Positions 7,163 to 15,184 of a stretch of DNA of 37,915 bases are shown one piece after another. Each line of letters begins with the position of its first letter. The stretch's first letter is position 1. The notes under the pieces were generated by a model, which worked only from the letters and a program-made list of their open reading frames with translations, made no database searches and was not told the origin of the DNA. The stretch covers positions 1-37,915 of the forward strand of contig JALUUO010000088.1 of assembly GCA_027021335.1 (NCBI GenBank), written 5' to 3'. Origin of the DNA: Nitrospirota bacterium (GTDB lineage Bacteria; Nitrospirota; Thermodesulfovibrionia; SZUA-242). A program made the translations under genes and the position numbers.

Positions 7163-7786
7163 TTATAAGCCAAACTCCTCTATTGCTTTTATAGCATTAT
7201 AGTGGGCTTTGGCAATACGGTCTCTGCCTTCGTGGGTCATAAGGTAAGTTTTACACTCGTGCTCATTATCCATAAAAAAATTTTCAGTCAATACTGCCGG
7301 CATCTTAGTGTTTTTAAGCACATAAAAGTCGGCTTCTTTATCCGGGTCGTTGTCTAAAGTGTCTACGCGCATATTTGCCTCTGGAAACTCTCCCTTGAAT
7401 TTATCAAAGAAAATGGTTGCAGCCTTATCCGAAAGTGTTTCTCCTTTTGATGTGTAAATTTCATATCCCTTGCCGCCTCCGGCATTAGAGTGAACCGAGA
7501 GAAATACGCAGTTCAACTGTTCGTCAGATTGTTGGTAATAAGTGTTCGCCCTTCGCACCCTTTCATTGAGCGAAATGTCTTCGTATTCCGGTGTAATATT
7601 CACGTAGTTGATATGATCAATGGTTAACATTTCTACAAGACGGTTGATAATCGCTCTGTTAAACTCACCTTCATACAAGATGCTTCCATCACTCCACAGG
7701 GGGCTTCGCTTACCAGGGGTTTGGTAAAGTCCATCAATAACACCACCGTGACCATTGTCCAGTAACCAAAGGTATTTGTTTGCCAT
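7163..7786 (-). CDS. N-acetylmuramoyl-L-alanine amidase, signal-less (Amidase_3 type)
   Basis: A 207-residue single-domain zinc amidase that cuts the amide between muramic acid and the stem peptide. Zinc/catalytic positions are visible: Asp-Asn-Gly-His-Gly-Gly near 10-15, Glu in Glu-Gly-Glu-Phe-Asn-Arg near 39-44, Ser-Val-His-Ser-Asn near 98-102, and Thr-Glu-Asn-Phe-Phe-Met near 168-173. The start is the ATG with AGGAG ten bases ahead; a longer open frame to 7906 lacks that support. It has no signal peptide and no anchoring domain, which suits a phage-type endolysin or a cargo protein rather than a division amidase. It stops 20 bases from the convergent Hsp20 gene. Confidence 0.8.
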   Translation of the reverse strand: MANKYLWLLDNGHGGVIDGLYQTPGKRSPLWSDGSILYEGEFNRAIINRLVEMLTIDHINYVNITPEYEDISLNERVRRANTYYQQSDEQLNCVFLSVHSNAGGGKGYEIYTSKGETLSDKAATIFFDKFKGEFPEANMRVDTLDNDPDKEADFYVLKNTKMPAVLTENFFMDNEHECKTYLMTHEGRDRIAKAHYNAIKAIEEFGL

Positions 7787-8346
7787 AGTTCGGATCTCCT
7801 TTATTGTCATACAAGTTGTTTTTGCGCTAAAAAAATCTTGGGTTTCATAGAAAGTTTCGATAAGTTTTTCAAGAGTGCCTGAGTCTTTAAAAAGTTTTTC
7901 TATCAAGATCTTAGCATATTTTTTTACGACAAATCGCTTAACCAGTCTATTGCTTTGGATGTGGGGTGCAATATACCTGAGAATTTTGATAAGCTTTTAT
8001 TCGATTAAAAATTGGCAAACAATGTAGCGGTACTCTATAATATTTTTACGGAATTTGCGATTACCTAAATAATAGCAGAATTGTAAACCGGTGTTTATTG
8101 GTATAAAGCTCGATCTTCGATTATTCCTAGATATTTTTAGCATCCGGTTATAAATCCATTACCATGCTTTCCGCTTGCTCATATCATGCATTACTATGCA
8201 TTATTGAAGAGCTACCAGCAGAGTTGCTGGTGTTACCAGTCATGTTTTCTATGGTAATGACATAACCTTTTTCCGCACAATCGCCGTGCTTGCCTGTTAC
8301 TGTCATTGCTCTTGTAACTGTTTTTTATTATGGAGGAATAAAATAG
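7787..8346. other. AT-rich intergenic region with two adjacent hairpins
   Basis: No convincing gene is seen in 560 bases. Near the lipoprotein end, ATGCATTA occurs twice (8186 and 8196). It is followed by a 7-base-pair stem ACCAGCA-GAGT-TGCTGGT (8214-8231) and then TTACCA...TGGTAA (8233-8257). These could belong to the leader or promoter of the lipoprotein gene; no function can be assigned. Confidence 0.4.
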
Positions 8347-9231
8347 ATGAAAAAGATTATTCTAAGTCTGAGCTGTATATTGGTTTTAGCCGTTATTACA
8401 GGTTGTGGCCTGACTAGTAAACAGGTAGTTAAAACCCGGTCGTTCGGTACCGCTACATCGAAGATAGGCCGGTTTGGTGAAAGAGAGTTTTTAAATATTA
8501 GAAATGGTATTATCGAAATGAATAAAGAACTAGTTTCTATCGATAACACTAAACTGGTTAAAAGTCTGAAATTAGATCGTCCTGCTTCAGTTGAAGCTAC
8601 AGCAAAAAGAGTTGCTGCTAGCAAGGCACTTAGACTGTATGGAGAGTTGCTTGTAAAATTAGTGACAGAGGGCAAAACAGAGAACCTGCAAAAAATTGCT
8701 GATTCCCTTCTTGAAAGTACATCTGTTGCACTGAAAGAAGAAATTTCGGATAAAAAAAAGGATGCGGTAAAAAAAATTATTATAGGCCTGGGATCTTTTT
8801 TTGTTGATAAGAAAAAGGCGGATGCGGTAAAAAAAATAATTCCGGCATACCAGCAGACAGTTGATAACCTTGCGGAGTTGCTGCTCAAAGACTTCTCATT
8901 AACAGAAGACGGTTCGTTTGGTTTTTTGAAGGCCTATGAGACTACGGCAAAGAGGTTAAAGAACGCTTCAATGCGTTTAGTAAATGCAGGAGAAAAGTAT
9001 ACGGTACTTGAAAGATACCAAGCTGTTCAAGCTTTTGTGATAGCGGAAAAAGCTATTTCCAGGGCTGCCGAAATTTCTAAAAAAACAGAAAAGACTATTA
9101 CCGGCTTTAAAAAAGCAAATGCCGAACTTGTTAAAGTTATAAAAAATAAAAAATATTCAACAGATGATATCAAGGTATATGCAAAGCAGATAGAAGCATT
9201 AGTAGCGATATATCAGGTTATAGATAACTAA
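8347..9231 (+). CDS. Lipoprotein of unknown function
   Basis: A 294-residue protein with a lipoprotein signal peptide: Lys-Lys start, hydrophobic stretch 4-17 and lipobox Val-Ile-Thr-Gly-Cys with Cys20 as the lipidated residue. The mature part is Lys-, Glu- and Ala-rich and looks almost wholly helical, with possible coiled coil towards the end. I recognise no family. A short internal duplication is visible: Asp-Ala-Val-Lys-Lys-Ile-Ile occurs twice, 20 residues apart, from a 16-base identical DNA repeat at 8761 and 8821. The ribosome site GGAGG is good. The small coiled-coil gene follows after 18 bases, so the two probably act together in or at the envelope. Confidence 0.75.
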   Translation: MKKIILSLSCILVLAVITGCGLTSKQVVKTRSFGTATSKIGRFGEREFLNIRNGIIEMNKELVSIDNTKLVKSLKLDRPASVEATAKRVAASKALRLYGELLVKLVTEGKTENLQKIADSLLESTSVALKEEISDKKKDAVKKIIIGLGSFFVDKKKADAVKKIIPAYQQTVDNLAELLLKDFSLTEDGSFGFLKAYETTAKRLKNASMRLVNAGEKYTVLERYQAVQAFVIAEKAISRAAEISKKTEKTITGFKKANAELVKVIKNKKYSTDDIKVYAKQIEALVAIYQVIDN

Positions 9232-9249
9232 ACTTAAAGGAGACTACTT

Positions 9250-9555
9250 ATGACGACCCTGGGCAAAGAGTTTCAAAATACAATTAAAAACCTTGAGAAA
9301 CTTAGAGATTCTCAAAATCATCCTTCTAACGAGTTGTTGTCTAAGCTAGACATAATGTATGGACAGCAGATTGATTTAATCGATGCAAGTATTAAAAAGG
9401 ATACCCAAGAGTATAAGGAAGCAACAGAGGCGATGAAGGAAGCTGCAAAAAAAAGCAAAGAAGCTGTTGACGGTCTGGCAAAACTGGATAAGATACTAGG
9501 AAAAATTGCAAATGCTACGGTAAAAGTTACTAAACTGTTATCAAAAGTAGCCTAA
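9250..9555 (+). CDS. Small helical coiled-coil protein, unknown function
   Basis: A 101-residue protein, strongly charged (Lys/Glu/Asp) with Leu, Ile and Ala at heptad-like spacing, no signal peptide and no cysteine. It has a clear AAAGGAG ribosome site and lies 18 bases behind the lipoprotein gene, whose helical, Lys-rich character it shares. I do not recognise it. It may be the cytoplasmic partner of the lipoprotein, though how the two would meet across the membrane is unclear. Confidence 0.65.
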   Translation: MTTLGKEFQNTIKNLEKLRDSQNHPSNELLSKLDIMYGQQIDLIDASIKKDTQEYKEATEAMKEAAKKSKEAVDGLAKLDKILGKIANATVKVTKLLSKVA

Positions 9556-9586
9556 AATGAAAAAATATTAGTATCTATACTCCATT

Positions 9587-10036
9587 ATGAGTTTAAATAA
9601 AACTATAACAAAAGCGATAATCTTACTTGTTTTTTTCACTCTGGTTGCGCCCACTTACGCTTCAGATAAAGTGGCTGATTTTTTTCCTAAAATAGTTATT
9701 CAAATAGAGAATCATGAGCTTGTTGTGGAATTAGCAAATAACCCTCTTTTACGGCAACGTGGCTTGATGTTTAGAAGGTTGTTGCAGGATGACCATGGAA
9801 TGCTTTTCATTTTTGAAGAAAGCGGTCTGCATGGTTTTTGGATGAAGAATACATATATTCCTTTGGATATAGGTTTTTTTGACGAAAACAAGGTTTTAAT
9901 TGAAGTCCATTCGATGAAGCCGCATTCATTAGATATCACAAGACCATCTAAAAAGGCTAAATATGCACTGGAAGTTGCTCAAGGTTGGTTTAAAAAGAAT
10001 AAAATTAAACCGGGTTCCAAGTTTGTTTTTAAGTAA
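9587..10036 (+). CDS. DUF192 family secreted protein
   Basis: A 149-residue protein with a signal peptide (hydrophobic 9-22, Ala-Pro-Thr-Tyr-Ala-Ser cleavage region) and a DUF192 domain from about 35 to 147. Family marks are Arg-Gly-Leu-Met-Phe-Arg near 58-63, Met-Leu-Phe-Ile-Phe near 72-76 and Gly-Phe-Trp-Met-Lys-Asn-Thr near 83-89. The family has no agreed function and is usually periplasmic or extracellular. No ribosome site precedes the ATG; instead TATACT lies 5 bases upstream, so this may be another start with little or no leader, though no -35 box matches. Confidence 0.85.
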   Translation: MSLNKTITKAIILLVFFTLVAPTYASDKVADFFPKIVIQIENHELVVELANNPLLRQRGLMFRRLLQDDHGMLFIFEESGLHGFWMKNTYIPLDIGFFDENKVLIEVHSMKPHSLDITRPSKKAKYALEVAQGWFKKNKIKPGSKFVFK

Positions 10037-10370
10037 GGTTAATAATATAGCAACTTCAATTAAAAGCCCCTGTATTTAAGCCTTTATATCGATCCTCCCC
10101 TTTTTCGGGGGAGAGTGCTTATCATTATGTCTTTTTTTCTGCTGCCTGTCTTTTTCAGGATGTTTTTCTCCCTTTTTTATTTCTCTGACTTGGGGGATAC
10201 TTAAGATTGGTTTAAAAGAGATATCAACCATTAGTCCGGCTCACTTCAGATTTGAGTTGTTTTATTAGTAACCATCCGTAACAAAGAACTTTTGTGTAGT
10301 TCTCTGAACTTCAAAATATATATTCATGATAAATGGCTCAACTTGGAGGTTTCCTTAACAGTTATGAAAA
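10037..10370. other. Convergent intergenic region with a C/G-rich hairpin
   Basis: This is the region between the converging DUF192 and HDOD genes. CTCCCC (10095-10100) pairs with GGGGAG (10108-10113) around a T-rich loop, but the nearest T-run on the plus strand (10131-10138) is too far off for a textbook terminator. AGTTC-TCT-GAACT at 10298-10310 is a second small inverted repeat. One or both may end transcription here. Confidence 0.35.
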
Positions 10371-11204
10371 CTATATGAACTTCAGTTTTTCCGTCAAAAA
10401 TTTCTCTTTGAATTCGTTCACAAAGTTGAGAAGTTCCTCCTGGCTGATAATATTTGCTCCGTCCAGCTCTGTAGCCACAGGTTCGCCACCACCAATGCCC
10501 AGACTCTTGCATATACCGTCTGTAAGTTTAATTAATTCGCAAAGGGATGTATATTCCTTTTCTTCCTCAGGAATCCTGTCGGGGTAATGATGATAGGCTA
10601 TAGCTGCAATCAAAGATGGGGACAGCTTCCATTTTTTAGCTACAAGCTCTCCCACCTGACAGTGGTTAAAGCCGATTTCCGAGTCTTCAATCTCGTATGC
10701 GTGAACATTTTCGCTGTAGACTGTCTCAATAATATTGGAATATCTCTCCGGCATTCTGTTATTAATGACAACTTTGCCGATGTCATGCAGCAATCCTGCG
10801 GTAGCGGCCTCGTCTTGTCTTACCCCAAATTGCTTGGCAAGCATTCCGGCTGACATGGAAACACCCAGAGAATGTTCCCACGACATTTTTTCAAACAGCC
10901 CGAAATGTTTATAAACCTGTTTAATCGAAGATGCCAGCACCATATTTTTAAGGGTATCAAATCCCATCGTCATTACTGCGGCTTCAGCCGAATCGATTTG
11001 CCGTTTGCCCCCGGAATAAAATGAAGAGTTGGCAATGCGCAGCAACCGTGACACGACCGCCGGATCACCACTGATAACTTCTTGTAACTCTTGCAGTGAG
11101 CAGTTTGGCGACTCGATAAGCCGCATGACTTTGGCAGCAACCATTGGGACCGCCGGAATGTCCACTGTTTTTAGTATTATTTCATCGAGTGTATTGACTG
11201 ACAT
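10371..11204 (-). CDS. HDOD domain protein
   Basis: A 277-residue protein made almost entirely of one HDOD domain (about 12-210): Pro-Ala-Val-Pro near 17-20, Ile-Ala-Asn-Ser near 57-60 and His-Asp-Ile-Gly-Lys at 140-144. HDOD proteins are HD-fold relatives that usually lack nuclease or phosphodiesterase activity and act in signalling, often with c-di-GMP or chemotaxis systems; here the His-Asp pair is kept. A GGGAGG ribosome site precedes the ATG. It is the last gene of the chemotaxis block, 36 bases after motB, so it is probably made with the stator and Che proteins and may adjust their output. Confidence 0.85.
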   Translation of the reverse strand: MSVNTLDEIILKTVDIPAVPMVAAKVMRLIESPNCSLQELQEVISGDPAVVSRLLRIANSSFYSGGKRQIDSAEAAVMTMGFDTLKNMVLASSIKQVYKHFGLFEKMSWEHSLGVSMSAGMLAKQFGVRQDEAATAGLLHDIGKVVINNRMPERYSNIIETVYSENVHAYEIEDSEIGFNHCQVGELVAKKWKLSPSLIAAIAYHHYPDRIPEEEKEYTSLCELIKLTDGICKSLGIGGGEPVATELDGANIISQEELLNFVNEFKEKFLTEKLKFI

Positions 11205-11240
11205 TTAATACCCTCCCGAGATATGGTATATAAAATAAAC

Positions 11241-12119
11241 CTACTTCTGTCCTTCCGTTTTCTTAACGGAATCCAGGCGTTCAGGTTTAGTATTTATCAG
11301 CTTATTTCTGCTGCTTTGCTCTTCCGGGACCTCATCAAGCAATATAATAGTTATCCGTCTGTTTCTAGGATCCATAGGAACATCTTGAACAAGCCGTTCA
11401 GTGTTGGCATACCCTGCAACCCTGGCAATTCTATCTACTTGTACTCCAGCTTTAACCAGCAGTCTTCTTATTGCATTAGCACGGTCTGAGGACAGTTCCC
11501 AATTGGTATAGTTGCCGCCGTTTTTAAAACCATAGGAATCCGTATGTCCTTCAATCATGATTTTATTGGGCAGATCGACTATGCTTTTGGCTATGACGTT
11601 AACAATTTTTTTGGCTAAAGGCCTGGGAGTGGCACTGCCGAGTTTAAACATTGCGCGTCCATCCCTGTCGGTCACCTGTATTCTGAGTCCTCCTTCCACT
11701 CTGTCTATCAGTACCTGTTCACCGGTTTCCTCTCCAAGACGTTCTGTTATAGCGTATTTTAAATCATGTTCAAGCCTTTCATGCGTTGTAAGATCTGTAA
11801 CTTTCGACATGCTGCCGGGCTTAGTTCTATCGGAAGGAGAGTTAAGCTGTTCCTGTCCCTGTCCTGAAAGGCTTACTGTTTCGCCCTCGGCACCTATGGC
11901 GACAGCGCCGCTTTTTTCGAAGATACTGAAGTTCTTGTAGTAATAGGCCAAGCGCACACGCTGCTCATGAGAACTCATATTCAGCAGCCACATAAGGAGA
12001 AAAAACGCCATCATAGCGGTAACAAAATCGGCATAGGCCACCTTCCAGGCGCCTCCGTGATGACCTCCATGTCCTTTTTTAATCTTTTTTATGATAATCG
12101 GCTGTTTCTGACTGCTCAT
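11241..12119 (-). CDS. motB: Flagellar stator protein MotB
   Basis: A 292-residue protein: short basic cytoplasmic tail, one membrane helix at about 28-46 beginning Ala-Tyr-Ala-Asp-Phe-Val-Thr-Ala-Met-Met, and a periplasmic OmpA-like peptidoglycan-binding domain at about 160-270 (Ile-Glu-Gly-His-Thr-Asp, then Leu-Ser-x-x-Arg-Ala). Asp31 is the conserved ion-carrying aspartate of the stator channel. With MotA it converts ion flow into torque and anchors to the cell wall. A GAGGT ribosome site is present. The gene lies 21 bases after motA. The coupling ion (H+ or Na+) cannot be fixed from what is visible. Confidence 0.93.
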   Translation of the reverse strand: MSSQKQPIIIKKIKKGHGGHHGGAWKVAYADFVTAMMAFFLLMWLLNMSSHEQRVRLAYYYKNFSIFEKSGAVAIGAEGETVSLSGQGQEQLNSPSDRTKPGSMSKVTDLTTHERLEHDLKYAITERLGEETGEQVLIDRVEGGLRIQVTDRDGRAMFKLGSATPRPLAKKIVNVIAKSIVDLPNKIMIEGHTDSYGFKNGGNYTNWELSSDRANAIRRLLVKAGVQVDRIARVAGYANTERLVQDVPMDPRNRRITIILLDEVPEEQSSRNKLINTKPERLDSVKKTEGQK

Positions 12120-12140
12120 AATTGATACCTCAATGCGTTT

Positions 12141-12989
12141 TTACTTGTTTCTTAAGGCTTCCTCCAATTCTAAAAAGTCCGGTTTTCCATTACCGGAAAC
12201 CACTCTGCGCCCGAACTCCACGGCTACCTGTGGAGCACTGCCTCCCACAAAGGCTACCAGTGCTACTTTTATTATGTGGTACAAGATCGCACTTTCTCTT
12301 GCTTTGTACTCCAGGTTTGTGCCGATAGGACCCACAAAACCATATGCAAGCAATACCCCCAGAAAAGTTCCTACCAGGGCGGCTCCTATGCTGTGGCCAA
12401 GGACCTCCGGTGGCTCTGATATTTTACCCATAGTTATTACCACACCTAAAACGGCTGCGACTATTCCAAGGGCCGGCAGGCCATCGGCAATTCTGGTTAT
12501 CGCCTGGGCCGGAATCATTGCCTCTTCATGATGGCTGTCCAGCTCCATATCCATAACAGCTTCAAGCTCGTGTGGCGAAATATTTGTTGTCATAATAACT
12601 CTCAGGTTGTCACACAAAAAAGTTACAACATGATGGTTTTTAAGCAACCCGGGAGCTTGGGTAAACATCGGGCTTTCATGAGGGTTTTCCACGTCTTCTT
12701 CTATAGAGACAAGACCCTCCTTCCTGATTTTCGCAAATATACGATTCATCAAGGTAAGCAGTTCCAGGTACTGAGCCTTAGCTGGTTCTCCCCCGAAGAT
12801 AGTAGCTATTGTTTTAAGTGTCGTGAAGATGACACCAGACGGTGATGCAATAAAAAAAGATCCCAAAGCAGCACCCCCTATAATAAGAAGTTCTATGGGT
12901 TGATAGAGCACGTGCAGGTTGCCGTCCTCCAGGACATATCCTCCGACCACCGACCCAAGAACTACTATAAATCCAATGACTGCAAACAT
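12141..12989 (-). CDS. motA: Flagellar stator protein MotA
   Basis: A 282-residue protein with four membrane helices (about 1-20, 32-52, 170-190 and 200-222) and a cytoplasmic loop between the second and third that carries the charged residues contacting FliG. The ExbB/MotA pattern is clear: Asp-Gly-Leu-Pro-Ala-Leu-Gly-Ile-Val-Ala holds the functional proline, followed by Ala-Leu-Val-Gly-Thr-Phe-Leu-Gly. It forms the pentameric ring around MotB. The ATG shares one base with the stop of the PilZ gene (TAATG), so translation is coupled; this links a likely c-di-GMP sensor with the stator. Confidence 0.94.
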   Translation of the reverse strand: MFAVIGFIVVLGSVVGGYVLEDGNLHVLYQPIELLIIGGAALGSFFIASPSGVIFTTLKTIATIFGGEPAKAQYLELLTLMNRIFAKIRKEGLVSIEEDVENPHESPMFTQAPGLLKNHHVVTFLCDNLRVIMTTNISPHELEAVMDMELDSHHEEAMIPAQAITRIADGLPALGIVAAVLGVVITMGKISEPPEVLGHSIGAALVGTFLGVLLAYGFVGPIGTNLEYKARESAILYHIIKVALVAFVGGSAPQVAVEFGRRVVSGNGKPDFLELEEALRNK

Positions 12990-13546
12990 TACGACTGCTC
13001 TCTTTTGGCTCTGAGGAGCTCCCTCTGCCTGTCAAAAATATATCGCACTATTTCTTCCTGTATATCTTCGCCCATAGATATAAACTTGGCGGCTACGTCA
13101 TATTTGCCGCTCTCTTTTGGGCCTTCTGCCCTTAGTACCTCAGCATAGGCGCATATGGAAACCGGCGGGGAGCCGGGTAGTAGCATTTTTATCTCTACAA
13201 GATCTCCCTCATCAGGCTTTACAGACATAGGAAAATTAATGCCGCAAGCGCTTAGATTTACACTCTGGTTATCAAAACCTTCGAGGGAACTGTAGTCGGA
13301 AACAAGATGTTTTATCAGCAGGTCCAGCTTTGAGTTGATCGCTGCAAGGTAACGAAGGGTTTTGGAATCTTCTGTTTCATAGTCTTTGGATAAAAGTCTT
13401 TCAAGGGGTGCAGGCATTAACAATTCCCTTGCACGAACCGATTTTCTTTTTGCAGGATCGACTAAGTTTGCTTCAAGCCCAATAGTATCGTCAATCCTAA
13501 CGAATTCTCTTCTCTCACTATTATCAACTTTAGAATTATCAGCCAT
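12989..13546 (-). CDS. PilZ domain protein with long helical insertion (tPilZ-like)
   Basis: A 185-residue candidate c-di-GMP receptor. The RxxxR motif is Arg12-Arg16 and the (D/N)xSxxG motif is Asn97-Leu-Ser99-x-x-Gly102, but they lie about 80 residues apart instead of the usual 20-30. The insertion contains an amphipathic helix around 62-83 (Leu-Arg-Tyr-Leu-Ala-Ala-Ile...Leu-Asp-Leu-Leu-Ile). A similar layout is known in atypical tetramer-forming PilZ proteins. It is coupled to motA by a TAATG overlap and follows cheW by 23 bases, so it probably adjusts the motor or chemotaxis signalling to c-di-GMP. Confidence 0.75.
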   Translation of the reverse strand: MADNSKVDNSERREFVRIDDTIGLEANLVDPAKRKSVRARELLMPAPLERLLSKDYETEDSKTLRYLAAINSKLDLLIKHLVSDYSSLEGFDNQSVNLSACGINFPMSVKPDEGDLVEIKMLLPGSPPVSICAYAEVLRAEGPKESGKYDVAAKFISMGEDIQEEIVRYIFDRQRELLRAKREQS

Positions 13547-13569
13547 ACTCTCCTCTTTTAGCCGTGTTC

Positions 13570-14013
13570 TTATACAAAAGACAGAACACCATCGTCTCCG
13601 AAAACCTTTTCCAAATCCAGCAGTATCAGCAAGCGGTCTTCCAGGCGGCCTACAGACTGAATGTATTCGGTATCCATACCGCCTTCCATTATGGGCGGCG
13701 GCGGTTCTACAACATCTTCGCTGAGTCTCAGTACCTCTGATACGCTGTCCACTAAAAGGCCCAGAGTTATGTTGTTTAGGTTTACCACAACTATACGTGT
13801 GTTATTGTTTTGCTCGGTTGTTGGCTTGTTGAACCTGGTGCGAAGATTCACAACAGGAATTACCTTGCCTCTGAGATTAATAACACCTTCCATATAGCCC
13901 GGCATTTTGGGTACGACAGTAATTTCAACCGTTCGAATAATCTCCTGGACTTTAAGTATATCCACGCCGAACTCTTCTTCATCCAGCTTGAATGTGACTA
14001 GTTGATAATCCAT
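13570..14013 (-). CDS. cheW: Chemotaxis coupling protein CheW
   Basis: A 147-residue protein of usual CheW length, a double SH3-like fold that joins chemoreceptors to CheA. Seen: Phe-Gly-Val-Asp-Ile-Leu-Lys-Val-Gln-Glu-Ile-Ile at 16-27, Gly-Val-Ile-Asn-Leu-Arg-Gly-Lys-Val-Ile-Pro-Val-Val-Asn-Leu at 43-57 (the receptor-binding groove), and Leu-Leu-Ile-Leu-Leu-Asp-Leu-Glu-Lys near the end. It lies between cheB and the PilZ gene on the same strand. Confidence 0.95.
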   Translation of the reverse strand: MDYQLVTFKLDEEEFGVDILKVQEIIRTVEITVVPKMPGYMEGVINLRGKVIPVVNLRTRFNKPTTEQNNNTRIVVVNLNNITLGLLVDSVSEVLRLSEDVVEPPPPIMEGGMDTEYIQSVGRLEDRLLILLDLEKVFGDDGVLSFV

Positions 14014-14080
14014 TTCTGCCCTCCATTTCCAATAGGAATCAGCACAAAAAATATAGCTTTATTTTGACGCAAATTCCAAA

Positions 14081-15139
14081 CTACACAGCATTTATAAGTT
14101 CACCGACCATAGTATCAATCGGAAGCACCTTGTCAGCAAGGTTATCATCTACCACTGCACGTGGCATACCGTAGACGACAGAACTTTCTTCGTCCTGGGC
14201 AAAAGCCTTTCCGCCGCTTTGCTTGATAGCTTTTATTCCGGCATGACCGTCATTACCCATGCCGGTGAGAATTACGCCAAGTGCTCTGCCGGGGTAAAAC
14301 TCGGCCACAGAGAGCATCAATTCGTTAACCGAAGGCTTGTAGAGAGCTGTTTTGGGTTCATCTGATATAACAACCCTGGTTTCAATAGCCCCGATTCGTT
14401 TTACCCTCATATGTTTTCCACCTGGGGCCACCAGAACAACACCCTGTTTGATTATGTCTCCATTTACGGCTTCGCGGATTTCCAGTTGGCTAATTTTATT
14501 TAAGCGTTGGGCGAACGTGCCTGTAAAGGCGGCCGGCATGTGTTGAGCCACTACGACCCCCACCGGAAGGTTGGCAGGCAGATAAGGCAGTATCTTCTGA
14601 AGTGCCATGGGGCCTCCTGTTGAGGTTCCGATAGAGATTATGCCTATGCGCCGCTGGCTGGTATAGGAGTCAAATTTTTTCGATAAGGTAGAGATATTAG
14701 GTCGTTTAACTGCTTGTCTTTTTACCGGCCGGCCCAGCTTCTTCTTTGCCAGCAACTTAACTTTTTTAAGCAGATCTTCCTTAACTTTAAGGATATTTAC
14801 CGACATCTCAGATAAATTTTTCGGGATAAAGTCCAGTGCGCCAAGTTCCATAGCTTCAAGAGTAACATTGGCCCCCTCACTGGTAAGAGAACTAACCATT
14901 AAAACCGGCGTAGGACGTTTTTCCATAATAAGCCTGAGGGCATCAAGACCGTTCATTTTAGGCATCTCGATATCCATGGTGACCAGGTCCGGCCGCAGTT
15001 GTACAGTTTTCTCCACCGCCTCACTGCCGTCACGCGCAGTATCGATTACAACAATATCCGGATCGCTTTCAAGCATCTGTTTGAGAGCCCTTCTCATAAA
15101 AGCCGAATCATCAACAACCAGTATGCGTGTCTGTTTCAT
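14081..15139 (-). CDS. cheB: Chemotaxis protein-glutamate methylesterase CheB
   Basis: A 352-residue response regulator with effector. The receiver domain (1-120) has the Asp10/Asp11 pair, phospho-acceptor Asp56 and Lys107. The methylesterase domain (about 163-350) has the Ser-His-Asp triad Ser173 (Gly-Thr-Ser-Thr-Gly-Gly), His200 (Gln-His-Met-Pro) and Asp297 (Gly-Asn-Asp-Gly). It removes methyl groups from, and deamidates, receptor glutamines, opposing CheR for adaptation. I start at the second ATG, which has AAGGA about 10 bases ahead; the first ATG, three codons earlier, has the same site too close. It lies 45 bases after cheA. Confidence 0.94.
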   Translation of the reverse strand: MKQTRILVVDDSAFMRRALKQMLESDPDIVVIDTARDGSEAVEKTVQLRPDLVTMDIEMPKMNGLDALRLIMEKRPTPVLMVSSLTSEGANVTLEAMELGALDFIPKNLSEMSVNILKVKEDLLKKVKLLAKKKLGRPVKRQAVKRPNISTLSKKFDSYTSQRRIGIISIGTSTGGPMALQKILPYLPANLPVGVVVAQHMPAAFTGTFAQRLNKISQLEIREAVNGDIIKQGVVLVAPGGKHMRVKRIGAIETRVVISDEPKTALYKPSVNELMLSVAEFYPGRALGVILTGMGNDGHAGIKAIKQSGGKAFAQDEESSVVYGMPRAVVDDNLADKVLPIDTMVGELINAV

Positions 15140-15184
15140 CCGTAACATCCTTATTTACTGAACACCGAGCACAGTTTGCCCGAA

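Noticed and set aside
8761-8841. Repeats in the lipoprotein gene as a possible CRISPR or tandem array.
   Set aside because: Only two copies exist, in frame within a coding sequence; no spacer array or cas genes.
8328-8888. A 186-codon open frame on the minus strand opposite the lipoprotein gene.
   Set aside because: It has Ser/Phe/Thr-rich low-complexity translation typical of an antisense shadow and no ribosome site, while the plus-strand gene has lipobox, ribosome site and codon pattern.
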